Positions 11,689 to 25,080 of a DNA stretch of 64,000 bases are shown here, one piece after another. Source of the DNA: Trichoplusia ni (taxonomy: Eukaryota > Arthropoda > Insecta > Lepidoptera > Noctuidae). Each line of letters begins with the position of its first letter. Position 1 is the stretch's first letter. A program made the translations under genes and the position numbers. A model generated the notes under the pieces. The model searched no databases. It saw only the letters and a list, made by a program, of their open reading frames with translations, and was not told the origin of the DNA. The stretch is taken from NCBI RefSeq assembly GCF_003590095.1, contig NC_039486.1, positions 8,182,336 through 8,246,335 on the forward strand, written 5' to 3'.

Positions 11689-13333
11689 TAATATATTTAA
11701 GAAAAAAATATACATATTAAAGAAAAACTTTACTTTGGGTTTAAAACATTTGAAATATATAATTTATTATAAAGCGATCGACAGTCAATCAAATTTTATA
11801 AAAAGCAGATTTTCAGAGAAATAATAAGTTCTTTTTTACAAACATATAGTCTCTTATACAAATATTTATGGCAGATTTATTCAAAACAAATATAATGCAA
11901 GTAATATCATTTATTGCTTCTTCGAAAGATAAACATGAGAATACTATTGAAAAACTCGTAAATGTTTTATCATCCTCGTTGCAAGAAAAACGAATTTATT
12001 TAATCATTCATCATTAATACGGACATTCGTTACGATAAACCTCTTCAAACAATTGAAATATATACAAAACGTTACATTAAAATGATATCAGTTGCAATGT
12101 ATCAATAATAATACTTAAACTATAACAATAAACTCTCGCCAACTACCAAAACATTTCCGATTCAAATGTTCCTTTGATAATGTAAGTGTTGAAATACATT
12201 TTCCGTGAAAACATGTGCGATTCAAAGGCACACAGTTTGTGTATTTTCTGCAAATATTTTCCTTGCGTAGGCGTAACGGCGTAGTGCAAAATCATTTGTA
12301 AAAATATCAAGTCCTAAATTGTATTCGATTTGAATACAAGATTACTCACTAACTTGGTACAATTATAAATCGTTTTTCTTAAAGGGATTCCCAGAAAACG
12401 GATAAAAGGGTAAAGGTTAAGCATTTTCAATTAAATATTTGTGTTTCACAAAATCCGGTTAAAATTAAAATTAACATTTAAATTTCGTAAGTCCATATAT
12501 ATCTACAAGGGTATTTCTCTTTACACATAGATAAAGATTTTTTAAATCATTTCGGAGACGTAAATATAGTAGTACATTTTTTCGAAAAAAAGCGGAAAAC
12601 TGGACTACAGTTTTTTAGTAAAATACTCAATTAGAGTTATTTATTTAAAAACTACAGACTTTAATATACGAGTATATCTAGTTAAAAAGGCTATACACCA
12701 AGTAACAAATCGGTGTTATTTTGACAACACTTATAACGAAAATATGATAAAATATCACAAATATATGACTCATAAGTATATGCGAACAATTATAACATCA
12801 TTTTGACTTCTATAATATTAATAAAGATTTCTAAGTATCCAGCTAAGACATATACTCAACAAACATCGAAAATAAAGTTTCATTCCATTCCTTGGGAAAT
12901 CAGTTTTAACTAACAGACGGGAAGCAATTTGGTTAAAACGTATGCGAATGCGAATAGGACTTCCTTGGAGGGTACTCTTTCCCGATCGTCCTGTGATGCA
13001 TCAACATAGCTACGTAATACAGAGTGTATTAAATCTACATACACACATACAAACGAGTTACGTAGGTACATACCTACAAACAGACAAAGAGCAGAGCCCG
13101 TATACAGCGCTGATCGATTCGCTCAAATGCATTGAACTGATACGTCAAAGTTACTTGTCGTAACGAAATGTCAACACTCAAAATCTATGTGAACTCTACA
13201 ATTTTTAAATGTCTTAAAAATTTAATGGGAACAATAATCGACATTTTGAACACGGCGGGGGTAGAGGGTAGAGGAAAGTAAAATAAATTCTTGTTTAACG
13301 TTTAGCTAAAACATATTATAGAGCTAAAAAAAA
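11689..13333. other. AT-rich non-coding DNA
   Basis: No supported gene or recognisable repeat. The 73-codon plus-strand frame at 12942-13163 shows no domain. Confidence 0.45.
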
Positions 13334-13554
13334 TAAATGCGGACAACATCACATACATTGTTCTGAACCCAAATTAAATTGCTAAAGCACTTGTGTTATG
13401 GAATTCAGATACAACGAAGGTACCACAAACACCCAGACCCGAGACAATGTAGAATATGTGATTTTTTACATTGACCCGACCGGGGATCGAACCCGGGACC
13501 TCAGAGCCGACACCTTGAAACCGGTGCGTGCGCCACTCGACCACGGAGGTCGTC
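13334..13554 (-). mobile_element. tRNA-derived SINE, family A, copy 1
   Basis: On the minus strand the head GACGACCTCCGTGGTCGAGTGGCG... holds an A-box-like TGGTCGAGTGG and a perfect B-box in GGGTTCGATCCCCGG, i.e. a Pol III internal promoter from a tRNA. The non-tRNA body follows, ending TGATGTTGTCCGCATTTA. It aligns almost throughout with 41358-41581. Short open frames on both strands here are by-products of the tRNA-like part. Confidence 0.8.
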
Positions 13555-13937
13555 AAAACATATTAGCTATACGTTTTAAGGCAGTTGTTCTGTAATCTAA
13601 GTTTTCTATTCGTAACCAAGTATTGGGAAACCATTACGTAATACATTTGATACCATTAATTCGATTAAATACTACGTGCGAAGTAGCTCTAGTGTGAGAG
13701 TTCCTGTAGATGGTTTTCTGGGACCTATTACATAGCAAGGTAGTTGACAATAAGAACGTAAACATAATTTGTTGACTATATTCACGTGGCATTCAACGCC
13801 TTAGATTCACACATTCCCATTGTTAATAAATTATCTGCCTGCAGTTTATCGCGAGTTTCAATTGACTTTGTACACAGAAGCATCATTTTAAGACGCCTGT
13901 TCCAGTACAATGGGTTATTAAACGTTCAACGATTATG

Positions 13938-14165
13938 TCAAACAATGGAAATTATGTTGCGGAACGGCATTAGGTGACACAAGGAATAGAAATATGAGTA
14001 GAATAATGGTGGTAAAGATGGTGGGGTATTGAAAATAAAATCTTTTTTGGTGCGCAATATAAACATCGGATCGTGCGGCCCAGAGTAGAGAATCGTGGAA
14101 GGATTTGGGGGAGGCCTTTGCCCAGCAGTGGGACGCAATGGGCTATAGAAAAAAATATATACAGA
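13938..14165 (+). mobile_element. LINE ORF2 3'-end fragment
   Basis: At about 14100-14160, codons TGG AAG GAT TTG GGG GAG GCC TTT GCC CAG CAG TGG GAC read WKDLGEAFAQQWD, which I recognise as the C-terminal end common in insect LINE reverse transcriptases (RTE/R4-like). The phrase GCCCAGCAGTGGGAC recurs in degraded form near 53120 and 57245. The upstream boundary is uncertain; no intact frame remains. Confidence 0.5.
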
Positions 14166-14639
14166 CATCAAATAAAAAAAAACGGTAAATTGCAAAAGTC
14201 GTAGTAGCCACTAACTAAAACTAAGGGTTCTAAGTAAATGTCCTACCACCAAATGGCCGTACTTAATGACCGTTGCTTACCACGTTTTTCATATTTGTTT
14301 TTGTAACAAAACTGTATCAACTGTGTAAAGTTTAACATTTAGATGATGTAAAAGCTTGGGTTCATGCCTGGTTTGGCGATTATGTCATGCGACGTTTTCA
14401 TGCCGTTTAATTTACCATATTATTTTTTGATTATATAAAACTAAAAAGATACCCGTCTAAAATTTATTAGTACAGTGTGACATGAGTATAATTAAAATAT
14501 TCATCTAGGTATGAATATTCGTATTGGTAATTAATCATTAGCAAGCACGTGTATCCAAACTCTATCAATACTGAGAATAGTAATCAGTAGATACCTATCA
14601 TTTGAATAATATATTGATTTTGAACGGTAGGTAAAATAA

Positions 14640-14893
14640 AAGTAGATAATTGTGATTTATATATTTTTTTATTTTGCTATACAACGTGGCAATGCTGCCA
14701 GTCTTCTGGGCACGTTTCCCGACTTTGGCAAGGATGAAGATGTCTTTTTTGACGCTTTATAAATAATGTATATTTTTCTTTTTATACTGATATAGTTTTA
14801 AAAATGTAAATATTAGTTAAGTTTAATTTATTGCAAAAAAATATTTTAATTGATAATGTATCTTGTAAATAAACTAATATAACTTAAAAAAAA
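14640..14893 (+). mobile_element. Retroelement 3' end: coding C-terminus, stop, 3'UTR and poly(A)
   Basis: From about 14682 one frame reads RGNAASLLGTFPDFGKDED then VFFDAL and TAA (14758-14760). An AT-rich 3'UTR follows, with AATAAA at 14869 and a poly(A) run at about 14885-14893. The same frame and stop are kept in the copy at 35375-35512, so the segment was coding when it moved. It is probably a 5'-truncated LINE; I cannot name the clade. Confidence 0.6.
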
Positions 14894-14964
14894 ATCTACC
14901 AAAACTTAGAAATCGTTTGAGCGAATCAATTCCAAGAAAAAAACATAACCACAGTTTAAAAAAG

Positions 14965-15080
14965 TGACCCTACTATCAGACTCTGCTAACTCTGTTGTCT
15001 ATCTGTCCGTCTGTCTGACCGCCCTTCCATCACCAGGCTGTATTTCATAAAACGTGATAAGCTAAACAGTTGTTTAATAG
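14965..15080 (+). repeat. Dispersed repeat, CCGTCTGTC family
   Basis: GACCCTACTATCAGACTCTGC...TCTGTCCGTCTGTCTGACC...CACCAGGCTGTATTTCATAAAACGTGATAAG is one of the best-kept copies. Compare 17340-17400, which has ACCTGGCTGTATTTCATGAACCGTGATAG. Confidence 0.6.
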
Positions 15081-15085
15081 TATAA

Positions 15086-17220
15086 GATAGTTACTTAGAA
15101 ACCTGGGTACTAAACAATACTTATCCCTGATCTCCAACACTTACCTGAATAACTGAAAAGAAACAAAAGAGAACGGGTAACCAAATACATACGTACATAC
15201 ACTAGATACGAAATTTCAAAGTAGATTTAAAATAAAATATGAGTTAAGAACAAGTTTTCTTACTCAAAGTTAGCACAGCTCTAGAAAGCCGACGTCACAA
15301 CTGCACCCATACGCCTAAGCTTAAAATAATTTACGTCAGAACACACACACGAATGTAATCCACCAGCTTATTGCATTTCCAGCTGTATTTATATCCCGAC
15401 TATACACACACTCATACAGAATATACAACCCGCTTTATCCAACCCCGCCCTGGGAATACCCGGCCAAAGGATTAACCGCAGCATAATAAAAAGCAAGCAA
15501 AAAGATATTTATTTATAAGCAATTAATGGTATCTTTTTGCTCGGGTGTGTGCATAACAATTACATATTATACACCTTTTTTAAAAAACAAAAACTTGTTT
15601 TAAATTGTCTGCATATTTCGGTTCGAACTTTGTTATGATTGAGTAATAAGTTTCGATGGGTCTCCGTCTGATAGTTAGAAGATTCATAGTCGCCGTCTTT
15701 TTCTTGGCTTTGGAATCATTCCCTAATTACATTTTTTAATGAATACGTAAAATGTAATTGTGAATCTTTGTCTCGAAAGAATTATCCTATGCTTGCCGAA
15801 CAAACTGATAAAGCCAGTAGCGCGTGTTTCGGTTACCCCTGCCCCGCTAAAGTTAGCGCGTAGGCACCGCGCGACGGTGCCCAAAATCGTCAACTTCTAA
15901 AGATAACTTTGTGATGTATTGTGATATCCCAATATTTTTGTATTGTTGCCAAAAATAATGTGTCGAAAGTTGGATGGTGAGTAAAAAGTTATGTATTATG
16001 TATAGGCATGCTGTCTGTTTAAAGGTTTCACAGTCAGGGTTCCTGCGCATAAAACTCTTTACTAGCGGCTGGTATAACCATAAAAAATACAAGTCTTTCC
16101 ATTTTTGCTATATCAGTTGAAAACTTGCTTATTCATCATTTTTTATAATGATATATGGATGGTAATCAGTAACGAAAGATTAAAATTACTTTTGGAGAGT
16201 CAGAATTCTGTGAAAGAAGTTATTTTTAGCTGTATTTTGTTAATAGCCGCAAAAAGCATGTAAGTGTCTTGTGTAAACGTGGACGACATTCAGAGATCAA
16301 AAGTCTATGTCTGAATAGAAATAAAATGTTGTTGGTGTAAATTTTAACGTATTACGAGTTTATTTTAAATTAAGATAATATCGTATAAAGCGGATTTGTA
16401 TTTGTATCGTATCATATAGATAACGATATCGTAACATTCATGTTTTTTCTTTCTCGGAAGGCTTTGCCTTCATTGGACGCTGATGTGATTTCTTTTTTGC
16501 TATTTTTCTACACACTCTTCTTTAAAAAGCTATAACTAGTTTCTTACGGTATAGATGGAGATAGAACTATACAATCGGGTATTGCCATCTCTTTTTCTGA
16601 TTGATCTCTAACTAACAGGTAACAATTTATGGATGTTTGTTCGACTCTCAATCACGTCGAACGACTTCTGTGACATTCCTGATTAACACCCTCCTCTCGG
16701 GCAAAGTTTGAATGACTTTTATTTATCTGCCTACTACGTCTACTCATATTTTATGAGGTGACATCGACATGATATTAGGAAAACGGATTGTCCGTTTCAA
16801 CTCGATAAACAAGTTAATTTGACAACTATTGCTGGTAGCAAATACAGTTTAGTTAATATATTTGTAGAGGTATTCATGATTATTCAATACAATGATCTTC
16901 ACCTAAAATAGACAGCTAGGTCAAATACCCCGTTTGCATACTGACCTTTTCTGTTCATTTGACGCTAACAACAAAAACAGAAACCGCTTTTGCATCAATA
17001 ATATTTCGAGAAGCCCATTGTGTTCTAAATTTATTTTTAAAGTGATTAAATTCTTGGGTTTTTGCAGTCGTTTACCTGTCAAAGACCTCTCGTTTGCCAT
17101 CGGTGATCGCACCCGAAAGTAAACGGCCGAACCCGAATCAAGTTATTGAGAAAAAGAGGAGGATATAAGACATTGGTCATTTTGAATTTAGAAGAACACT
17201 GTAGCTTTTCCAATATTTAA
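15086..17220. other. Non-coding DNA
   Basis: No gene supported. GC rises briefly near 15290-15480 and 15830-15880 without any open frame of interest. Overlapping 62-63 codon frames on opposite strands at 16921-17122 look like chance. Confidence 0.4.
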
Positions 17221-17227
17221 AGAGAGT

Positions 17228-17425
17228 TTCGGAAGTTCAAAACTCGTCAAGAAAGTACCAACTTGACCTTTACATCATTGTGTGGACTTTCGTCCTTTTT
17301 AACGTTTCGTACCCAAAGGATAGAAGGAGGAGACCCTATTACTAAGACGCCGCTGTCGGCTCGCACCTGGCTGTATTTCATGAACCGTGATAGACAGTTG
17401 AAATATCATGGGGATTTCCATACAA
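17228..17425 (+). repeat. Dispersed repeat, CCGTCTGTC family
   Basis: GTTTCGTACCCAAAGGATAG...GACCCTATTACTAAGACGCCGCTGTC...CTGGCTGTATTTCATGAACCGTGATAGACAGTTG is a clear diverged copy of the element at 14965. The open frame of 71 codons at 17263-17478 arises from it. Confidence 0.6.
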
Positions 17426-18345
17426 AAGACACCTTTCAAGCGCGAGTTTTTATTATAAAACCATACCAAAGAGTCTGAAGTCAGCCAAATAAATTGTCTA
17501 CAGACAGGAGCAATTTTTTTAAAAGCTTTTTAACAGCCAGCGGCAGTATTATCCAATCACTGCTGAATTAATAAATGTAACTTTAATCCTCTTTGAGCTT
17601 AACGCGATAATAAATAGAGCACGCAGATTGTTCATCAAATGTATTATTATTTATGAATGCAGCGTCACTCAATCGCACGGTAACGGCTCGCCAGACTTTG
17701 ATGAAAGCTGAGTTAATTAGACTGTTATATAATAGTGCCTGTCAATTATAACTTATTTTGAAGTTCGAAAACTAAGTTTTCATTTTCAATTTTTTATTAT
17801 TTACAACGTTTTTTTGATTTTGATTGAAAGATGTTAAATCCATGAATCTGATGGCTGCTGAAGTATGAGGGATCTTCAAATAACCGGCAATTCGATTGCC
17901 AAAAAAAAACTTTAAAATAGTTACAAAAAATAATGAACGTTCAATATATTTCGATACTGAATATACGCTCCTACTCTCTTATAAACTGTACCGTATAAAA
18001 CTACGCTACATTTTCTTTCAAATAGCTTATAAATTTTCCAAAATAAAGCTCTTGTTCGACGTTAATAAATCTAGACCCACATAAAGAAGGTAATTCGTTG
18101 TATCTACAAATTTTAGACATCAGCTCAAGATTCCGTCATGAAATATTTTATCAATAAACCTAGATGGGTTTTGGGGTTACTTATAACTCTATATTTATTG
18201 GCGGTTGGTCTCTTGTGGTTTAAGATGGAAAGTTCCAAAGGTATTACCACGTCAATAGTAAGTTTGTGAACTAGATAGTAGGTAGACTGAATTGGAAATG
18301 ATTCTATCTACGCACGACTTGTTTATGGAGAAAAAAATAATTTGA

Positions 18346-18580
18346 CTGGTTGGCCTGTTGATCTGGTGGTTAGTGTACCTGACTGTTATACCGGAGGTCG
18401 TGGGTTCGATCCTCATACTGGACAAATGTTGTGTAATGCGCATGATCATTTGTTCTGTGTCTGGGTGTAATTTAGCTATATTGTGTATGTATTTAGAAAT
18501 ATATAAGTATATTTATCAGTTGTCTAGTACTCATTATACAAGATTTGCTTAGTTTCAGACTAGATGACGTTGTGAAATAT
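18346..18580 (+). mobile_element. tRNA-derived SINE, family B
   Basis: The head CTGGTGGTTAGTGTACCTGACTG carries an A-box-like GGTGGTTAGTG, and GTGGGTTCGATCCTCA carries the B-box. The body includes TTCTGTGTCTGGGTGTAATTTAGC, CAGTTGTCTAGTACTCAT and CAGACTAGATGACGTTGTGAAAT, all of which I know from a widespread lepidopteran SINE. Frames on both strands here are not genes. Confidence 0.7.
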
Positions 18581-21216
18581 TATATACCAACTCATATGTT
18601 TTTGACAGATCTATACATTTGTTGACCTTTTAACAAAAGCCACCATATTATAAGAAACAAACGTGAACGATTGTAAATTTAAATGAATGAAGTATTACAG
18701 TTTATTAATTTAAATGTTATTTCGCATTTCATCGCATTACTGAAGCTGGTTTTTATAATGAGCGTCGAAAACGACGCATACTTTATATTTAAACGTCAAA
18801 AGAATTTAAAAGCGACGTTGCATATTAACATCAACATTTTGTTACAATTATTTTGAACTCTCTCATTGCTACATATATGTTCAGGTCATTATTGACACAT
18901 GATAATTTAAGTCACTAAATCCTTTAATTATACACCCAACATATTAAAATATTTGTGTCATGAGCGAGGTAATGAGAAAAAGTTGTTCTCACCAAATCCG
19001 TCGTTTCATTAAATGACTAGGTACCTACTTACTTAATTATAGTAGTCGTACAACTCTATTTTTACTATAAACTTGCTTGCTCAAAAAAGTTTATATAACG
19101 AAATGTAATTAATCCTCAAAACGTGACTTAATTTTAGTATATACTGAAATGCCGACCTTCCTCAATTTTAATATAAAACCGAGGCACATATATTTTTGTT
19201 TTCTTAAAATTTTACAAGTATTTTTTTTGAGTTACATTAAATCGAAACTTGTTCCTAGGTACTTCTATGCACAAAAGTGGCATATACCATGTTGAAATGT
19301 ATATAATACAGAACATATTATGAGCTTGCATTATTAATATAAGGCCTGATAACACAGTAGCATACAATATGATACGGTTACGGAAAAGCTTATGCTTAAT
19401 ATGAGGCAATTGTAGCCTTGAGCATTAATTACAATTAGTGTCGAATGTCGATTCATTTTCACACGAATGATCATTTTAATTAAAGCGCACCAACTGTCAG
19501 ATTCGATTAGACGTAGATTGACGGTTTTACTTAGTGAGTGACACTAGATACTGTTGTTCAAAGAGTAAGTTGTTATAATTATAGTATCGATGTGTTGAGC
19601 TACAATAAAATAGAACATTTTTTTTTATATAAAAGTAATAAAACAACATAAAAAAGGTAGATACCAACATGTTTTACGAACTTAGGTCGTCAAAAAATAT
19701 AGCCTACAACATGTACAAACCAAATCAATTCCTAAAGTGTCAATCGAGTATACAAACAATATTCAGAAAATAGCTCTCAAAATAAATCGCAAGTTTTGTC
19801 CGTATACAAAATCCAACTCAGCCAAACGACGGAACGATAAAATTTTATGAAGTAACTTAATAAACAAACTTTTAAATTACCAATTTGTGGAGGTAATAAA
19901 AGCCTAAAAATCCGGTGATTATAATGCTGACTGTCGATTTAGATGTGGATCAAGCGGAGGTCCAATTAGCACCAAGAACATTTAAGTTTACATAGTTCGT
20001 TAACAGAATTGTTGAAAGGCAAAGTGGTTGCTATGACCACCTTTGATTAATCCTAATAATAACTGGTTTTGTTTATTCGATTAATGTTTACTTACGACCT
20101 TGACTGGGGTCACAAATATTTCTGTAGCTAAAATTATTTATTACCGTAATGTTGCAGTTCTATGTTTTCCTAGATTAAAGGACTGTACGTGTTAATTAGA
20201 AATTTTCAGTAAACATTAACGTTATACAGAAAACTTTTGAAGTTTTGGATTTGCATGATGTAACAACTACGATAAATATTAGGAATACAAGTACCTTTAA
20301 GTTTTTACTTTGTACATGAGAAATATCACCTAACAACACGCGAACAGACGACTTACTTTTGTATACATCTGTCACATATACATCACATTTAATATATGCA
20401 CAATACACAACATACACATAGATGAAAAAATCTATAAGTACCATTATAGAAATATTTTAACCTGTTAACTAAAAAGAGAGTTTTTTTCAAGAGTACCGAA
20501 TCAGTAATCTCTGATCCATCAGTCAATTGTTTACAAAACGGATCAATCAAAAATTTGCATATATTTCTGAAACAAATATACTTTCACAGTAAGTTTCCAA
20601 AAGATTGCAGTCAACACAATATTGTATAAAAAGGTTTATTTATAAAATCATTCCTCCTTTTCTTTTGTTTTCCATATCAACCCTTTTCAACCCTTCCTCT
20701 TTCGGAGACCCATTTCGAATTTCGTCAACCATGAACGTTATACTAGGAATTCAAATTGACTGATTTAGCTCTATCTGTGTTCAAATACCTAAATAACATA
20801 CCATTTAATCTAAAATTCGCTACTGTGCTCTTATAATAATATCTCTTAAAGGTTGTAGTCTGTAGTTAATTGGTTAAGGATTAAAAAGCTATAGCATTAT
20901 ATTAATTAAAATTAAGCAGATTTTTGCAAGACCAAATCAAGTTTTTTAACGACGCCAGTTTATGTTATGTCGCACCTTAATATTCTTTTGACTTATTGCT
21001 ATTATTTTGCATATTAAAATGCTTTATTATGACATTAAAAGTTGATTGATCGAGTAACCGCAAAGATGTTACGAAAAAAACTAGTAATGCAGGTAGTAGA
21101 TAATATACACGATACTAAAAGAAATACCCTGAATACAAGTTGCTATTCTACAATCGCTAAGGATTTGTTTTTATTAAGATGATTTCCTCATTAAAGAATG
21201 TAATGTTTGTGTCGCG
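18581..21216. other. AT-rich non-coding DNA
   Basis: I see no gene or recognisable repeat. The minus-strand frames at 19212-19409 and 20196-20444 lack domains and splice context. Confidence 0.45.
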
Positions 21217-21376
21217 GACATTTAAGCCACACACACAGACACTCAGACTTAGGGCAAGCATTTGTGGATCACTAAAACGCTTCTCGTATGCAGGGATGGC
21301 ACGCGACACATCGCGCGTCGCGTATAGTCAGTGGGTCTCGCGTGGTGACCTCAACCACTCGGCTATCCGTGCTCTC
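21217..21376 (-). mobile_element. tRNA-derived SINE, family C, copy 1
   Basis: On the minus strand the head reads GAGAGCACGGATAGCCGAG then TGGTTGAGGTCACC, with an A-box-like TAGCCGAGTGGTTG. The tail contains GATCCACAAATGCTTGCC and CTAAGTCTGAGTGTCTG. The B-box region is damaged (CATACGAGAAG). Relatives: 25913, 29264, 52241 and 63581. Confidence 0.65.
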
Positions 21377-22960
21377 AAATTAACATAAAATGTAAATGGA
21401 AAATGTCATTTCGTTTCGAGAAGTCACGTGACTTTGACCTGTCATCCACCATCTCCATACATTCTACTGTTTTCTATTAACGTAACTGTGACAATGCTCC
21501 TTAGCTATAGAGGCAGACTTAGTTATAAATGGTTTTCGTCTATACGACACGTTTTTAATCTCGAGATTAGACTGAGCGTACATTTTAAATACTAAAATTA
21601 AATTAAGTAAATTAAATTCAAAATATTTTGAAATTACACTCTTGAAACTGCACATTCGGTTTAAATTAAATGAGTTTTCCCGAATTCACTTTTGAAATAA
21701 CTGTTTCATTTCTAAATGTGTGGATCTCTATTAAACGTCCCGAAACAAATATGTCTGGTTATAATTATACTTACTACTTCAAAAGCAATTTGATTACGCT
21801 GCAGTAAAAAACGGTCAAGTGTGTTTTGATAAAAAATATTAGTTTATGACAGATTTGCAATGAAAGCCTTATTTATCATTACTATTAAGCTATCAAATTT
21901 ATGGAAATAAATCAACAAATTTAAGAGTTTAACCGGTATGTCTTGAATAATATACAGCTTTAACATAGAGTCAGAAATAACTTTCGATCATTCATAATCT
22001 TACTAACTTAGAGTTTGCATTCGAAGTACCTAGTATTCGATAACTCATAGGATAATGACTTAAGAAATTAATGAAATGAGTCACGGTTAGCCGGTTCGAA
22101 TTTTACGGATTTCGATTTAGATAAATGAAATATTTATTTGTAGTCAATTAAAAACTCGTTATTTCGCGGCGAGTTCATCGGTATGAATTCACAGATGAAT
22201 ATTGGTTGACTTAATTTAGGCTTAAGATTTGTAAAATATCACCTATTTAAGCATTCAGGCATTCAGTGACATAAATTTATAGCAAAAATACACTTTATTA
22301 CGCCAACTTTAAGCCTATATTAGCCAAAACATGACCAAACGTGTAGAGGCCGCTATACAAGCAATGTTTACCAAGCATTTTAGAACATCATTAAAGGGAT
22401 CAGACCCGCACTTTTAATCTACGTTTTCATTACTAACCCATTGGAATTCAGTCGTTGGAGTCCCGCACTTAATGGAAGTAACGCAAAGAGATGTTTGGAA
22501 GAGAAATCGATACTAATTAAAGTGGGGCTAAAGGTGATCTCATCCAGATAGTACCTGATTAGCAATCATCGGGCCGAACGTAATGATAGGGTCAATAACC
22601 TTGGTGAATTCGATCAAATTTAGGGTCAATATACCCTTATGTGTACTCGTAATGAGGGACGCCCACAAAGACAATTGCACAAAGGGTTTCGAAAAAGACA
22701 TTTCGCTAAATAGACATCAAATAAAAGGGTATAATTTACTTATAAACGAAAGACTGCCGTTTTATAAAATTGGAACAACTGTCAAAAAGACGCAGAAACT
22801 TAGTTAAAAATAAGAAAACTTAGCGGCCTTCAAAGCTATTAAACGGAATTTACTGTCTAAGAAATTCATACAATAAAATCTAACTTAATAGCGCTAACGG
22901 CTCAAACCTATACAACTATTTTTTTTTTCACATATTCGAATCCGTCTTCAAATGCCGAGG
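21377..22960. other. Non-coding DNA
   Basis: Nothing recognisable; open frames of 63 and 74 codons (21464-21655 minus, 22583-22807 plus) have no domain. Confidence 0.4.
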
Positions 22961-22964
22961 GTTC

Positions 22965-23112
22965 TGTACAGGTCAGCTAGACATGGGCAACAGAAATACA
23001 TCATCTGAACTTTCAACTGTTTAGCTATCACGGGCCGATATATGTATACAGTCTGGAGACGGTCAACGGAGCCTCAGCAGTTACGTTTCGTTTTTACCTA
23101 TTGGGTACGTAG
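22965..23112 (-). repeat. Dispersed repeat, CCGTCTGTC family, inverted
   Basis: GGGCAACAGAAATACATCATCTGAACTTTCAACTGTTTAGCTATCACGGG...GGAGCCTCAGCAG...GGGTACGTAGAACCC reads as the reverse complement of the 17228 copy. GCAACAGAAATACATCATCTG recurs at 46620. Confidence 0.6.
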
Positions 23113-23454
23113 AACCCAAATAATGTAGGTAATAATATGTAGAGGTGTCCTCGTAAATATTCAGTATTGACGCACACAAGCTTACTAACTTTTAGAATAG
23201 TGTCACGAGGACTCGTAGCATGCATGCGTGTCACGTCACACAAAGTATACTGAGCCCAAATCTTTTCTTTTCCGAAAGATATTTACAACGTACCTTTCAG
23301 ATAAATAAACGAAGAGCTTCTGTGAGGTAGGGACATATTGTAAAAAGAAAATTGTTATTGCTATACGTAGTGAATGTGAATGTAATGAACTTGAAATATT
23401 AGATAACAGTTTTGTGGATTACAGGAATGTCAAGTTTTTCTTTAGTCTGTAGCT

Positions 23455-23520
23455 GAGGTGTGCAAGAGGGACGCCGCTAACTCGACGTCTCGCTTCCACG
23501 CTAGCGACAGCCTTACTCTA
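23455..23520. repeat. GC-rich fragment of a palindromic dispersed repeat
   Basis: GTGCAAGAGGGACGCCGCTAACTCGACGTCTCGCTTCCACGCTAGCGAC resembles segments at 28545-28612, 32480-32590, 58265-58330 and 58885-58960, which share a 'sized' GACRCCGCTATA...GCGTC pattern. All are short and diverged. Confidence 0.3.
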
Positions 23521-24902
23521 AAAGGTGACAGGCCAATAGTTCGATATATGAAGGATTGCAACGTATTGCCATACACCTACACAAAAACGCGGATGACGTA
23601 GCACTTCGGCTCAGATTTAGTTCTATTTTCATCTGCAAATACAAAAAAAGTGAGAATATTAGCATTTCACATACAAACGGGAATTCGATGTTACTCAAAT
23701 TAACTACAAAGCCAGAACTAATTTCGACAGTTAACAAAAAAATACGTGTGGATAGATTGGCGCATTCGGAATCGCAATTTAGCTAGTTTCGATTCATCTA
23801 CGATACTTTTTTCACATTCCTAATAGTGAATGGAGTTCAAATACCATTTACATACAGATATTGCCTTTTCAAAAAAAAGTTCAGTTTCATCTATTTCGAC
23901 CATCGGAATCTACTGTACACTGTAAACATCTTTAATCCTAATAAGATCATAGTTTTACGCCATAGTCATAATTATCACATTTTAATAATTATAATTAAAC
24001 TAAGTTTTAAACGTTCGTTCACTTTTAGTTAGTAAACAAATTAAACCTGCTTCCTGAATTTTAAGCGTGATACAAATATTGACAGAGCGGAATGCTATTA
24101 AGTCGCATTCCGTAATTACGAATAAAATAAATCTCATTAACGCTTAGGATTGTCACAAAACTGTCGGCCGCGGTGCATATATCATTACTATCGAGTTAGT
24201 TCAAATGTATAATTATTTGGAAGTAAATGGAGGTCAAAATCAAGGTAAGAAGCCTGTTACGGTTGCTTCACCGATAACATATTTAAATATTCTAATAATG
24301 ATCAGCTTGCCTGTCAATTAAAAGTTGTTAAAATAAGATTGTAGCAGATGCATAAGGGAGATAGCGCAATACACTGGATAGAGCGAGGTCTCTTTCTACG
24401 ATCTCACTTTAAGAGTTCGTGGTATCATGGGTCGTGGGATCAGACTGTATCAAATCTGTCCATGGAGGTTTTAATCAAAATGCCGCCCAGTGTGAATAGT
24501 TATAAAAAAAGAAAGTGTAAATTTAGAACTCATTACGCAATCTTTATTACGGACATAGACTGACAGTTATTTAATTTAAGAATGAATAATTTAAATAGCA
24601 TAACACTATAACAGTTGTATTTTCTCTTATATCTTGCCTATTATGTTAATTGAAATATCGATAAAAATACCATGTCATAAAGTTTATCGGATTGACCTGT
24701 TAAATACATTTCACAAACGGAATTTAAATGTAACAATTTCTATCAATATATTTAATATTGATGAGTAGAAACAGTAGCTGTTTCAATTTATATATGGCTT
24801 TTAACATATCAAATAAAATTATTAGTTACTTATAGGTACAAATAATAAAAACTATCCTCCCAATAAGTAACTATGCTACTTGTCAAATGTACAATTCGAA
24901 AG

Positions 24903-25080
24903 AAAACCGGTAAAGTGCAAGTTCCACTCATGACACTGTCGGTCCCGTACAATTGAGATACAGAAAAACAAATTGGTTGACCCAAAACATTATTTGTCGC
25001 CCAATAAATTTATGACCGTAACGATGGTTGCTCAGCCTAGATGTTTATTTTTAGTATTTGTTGATGTAGCGGCGAAATAA
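24903..25080 (-). repeat. Dispersed repeat, CCGTCTGTC family, inverted
   Basis: GTAAAGTGCAAGTTCCACTCATGACACTGTCGGTCCCGTACAATTGAGATACAG...AAATTGGTTGACCC...CGCCCAATAAATTTATGACCGTAACGATGGTTG...TTAGTATTTGTTG...GCGGCGAAATA shares its blocks with 30405-30650 and 46495-46700. Confidence 0.5.

Noticed and set aside
13374..13595. Open frames on both strands and a possible tRNA gene at 13480-13554 (and at 41358-41440)
   Set aside because: The tRNA-like part is fused to a SINE body and occurs in a near-identical second copy; the acceptor-stem pairing expected of a true tRNA is not evident.
21217..21388. 69-codon frame with alternating CG-rich text
   Set aside because: It is the reverse complement of a tRNA-derived SINE.
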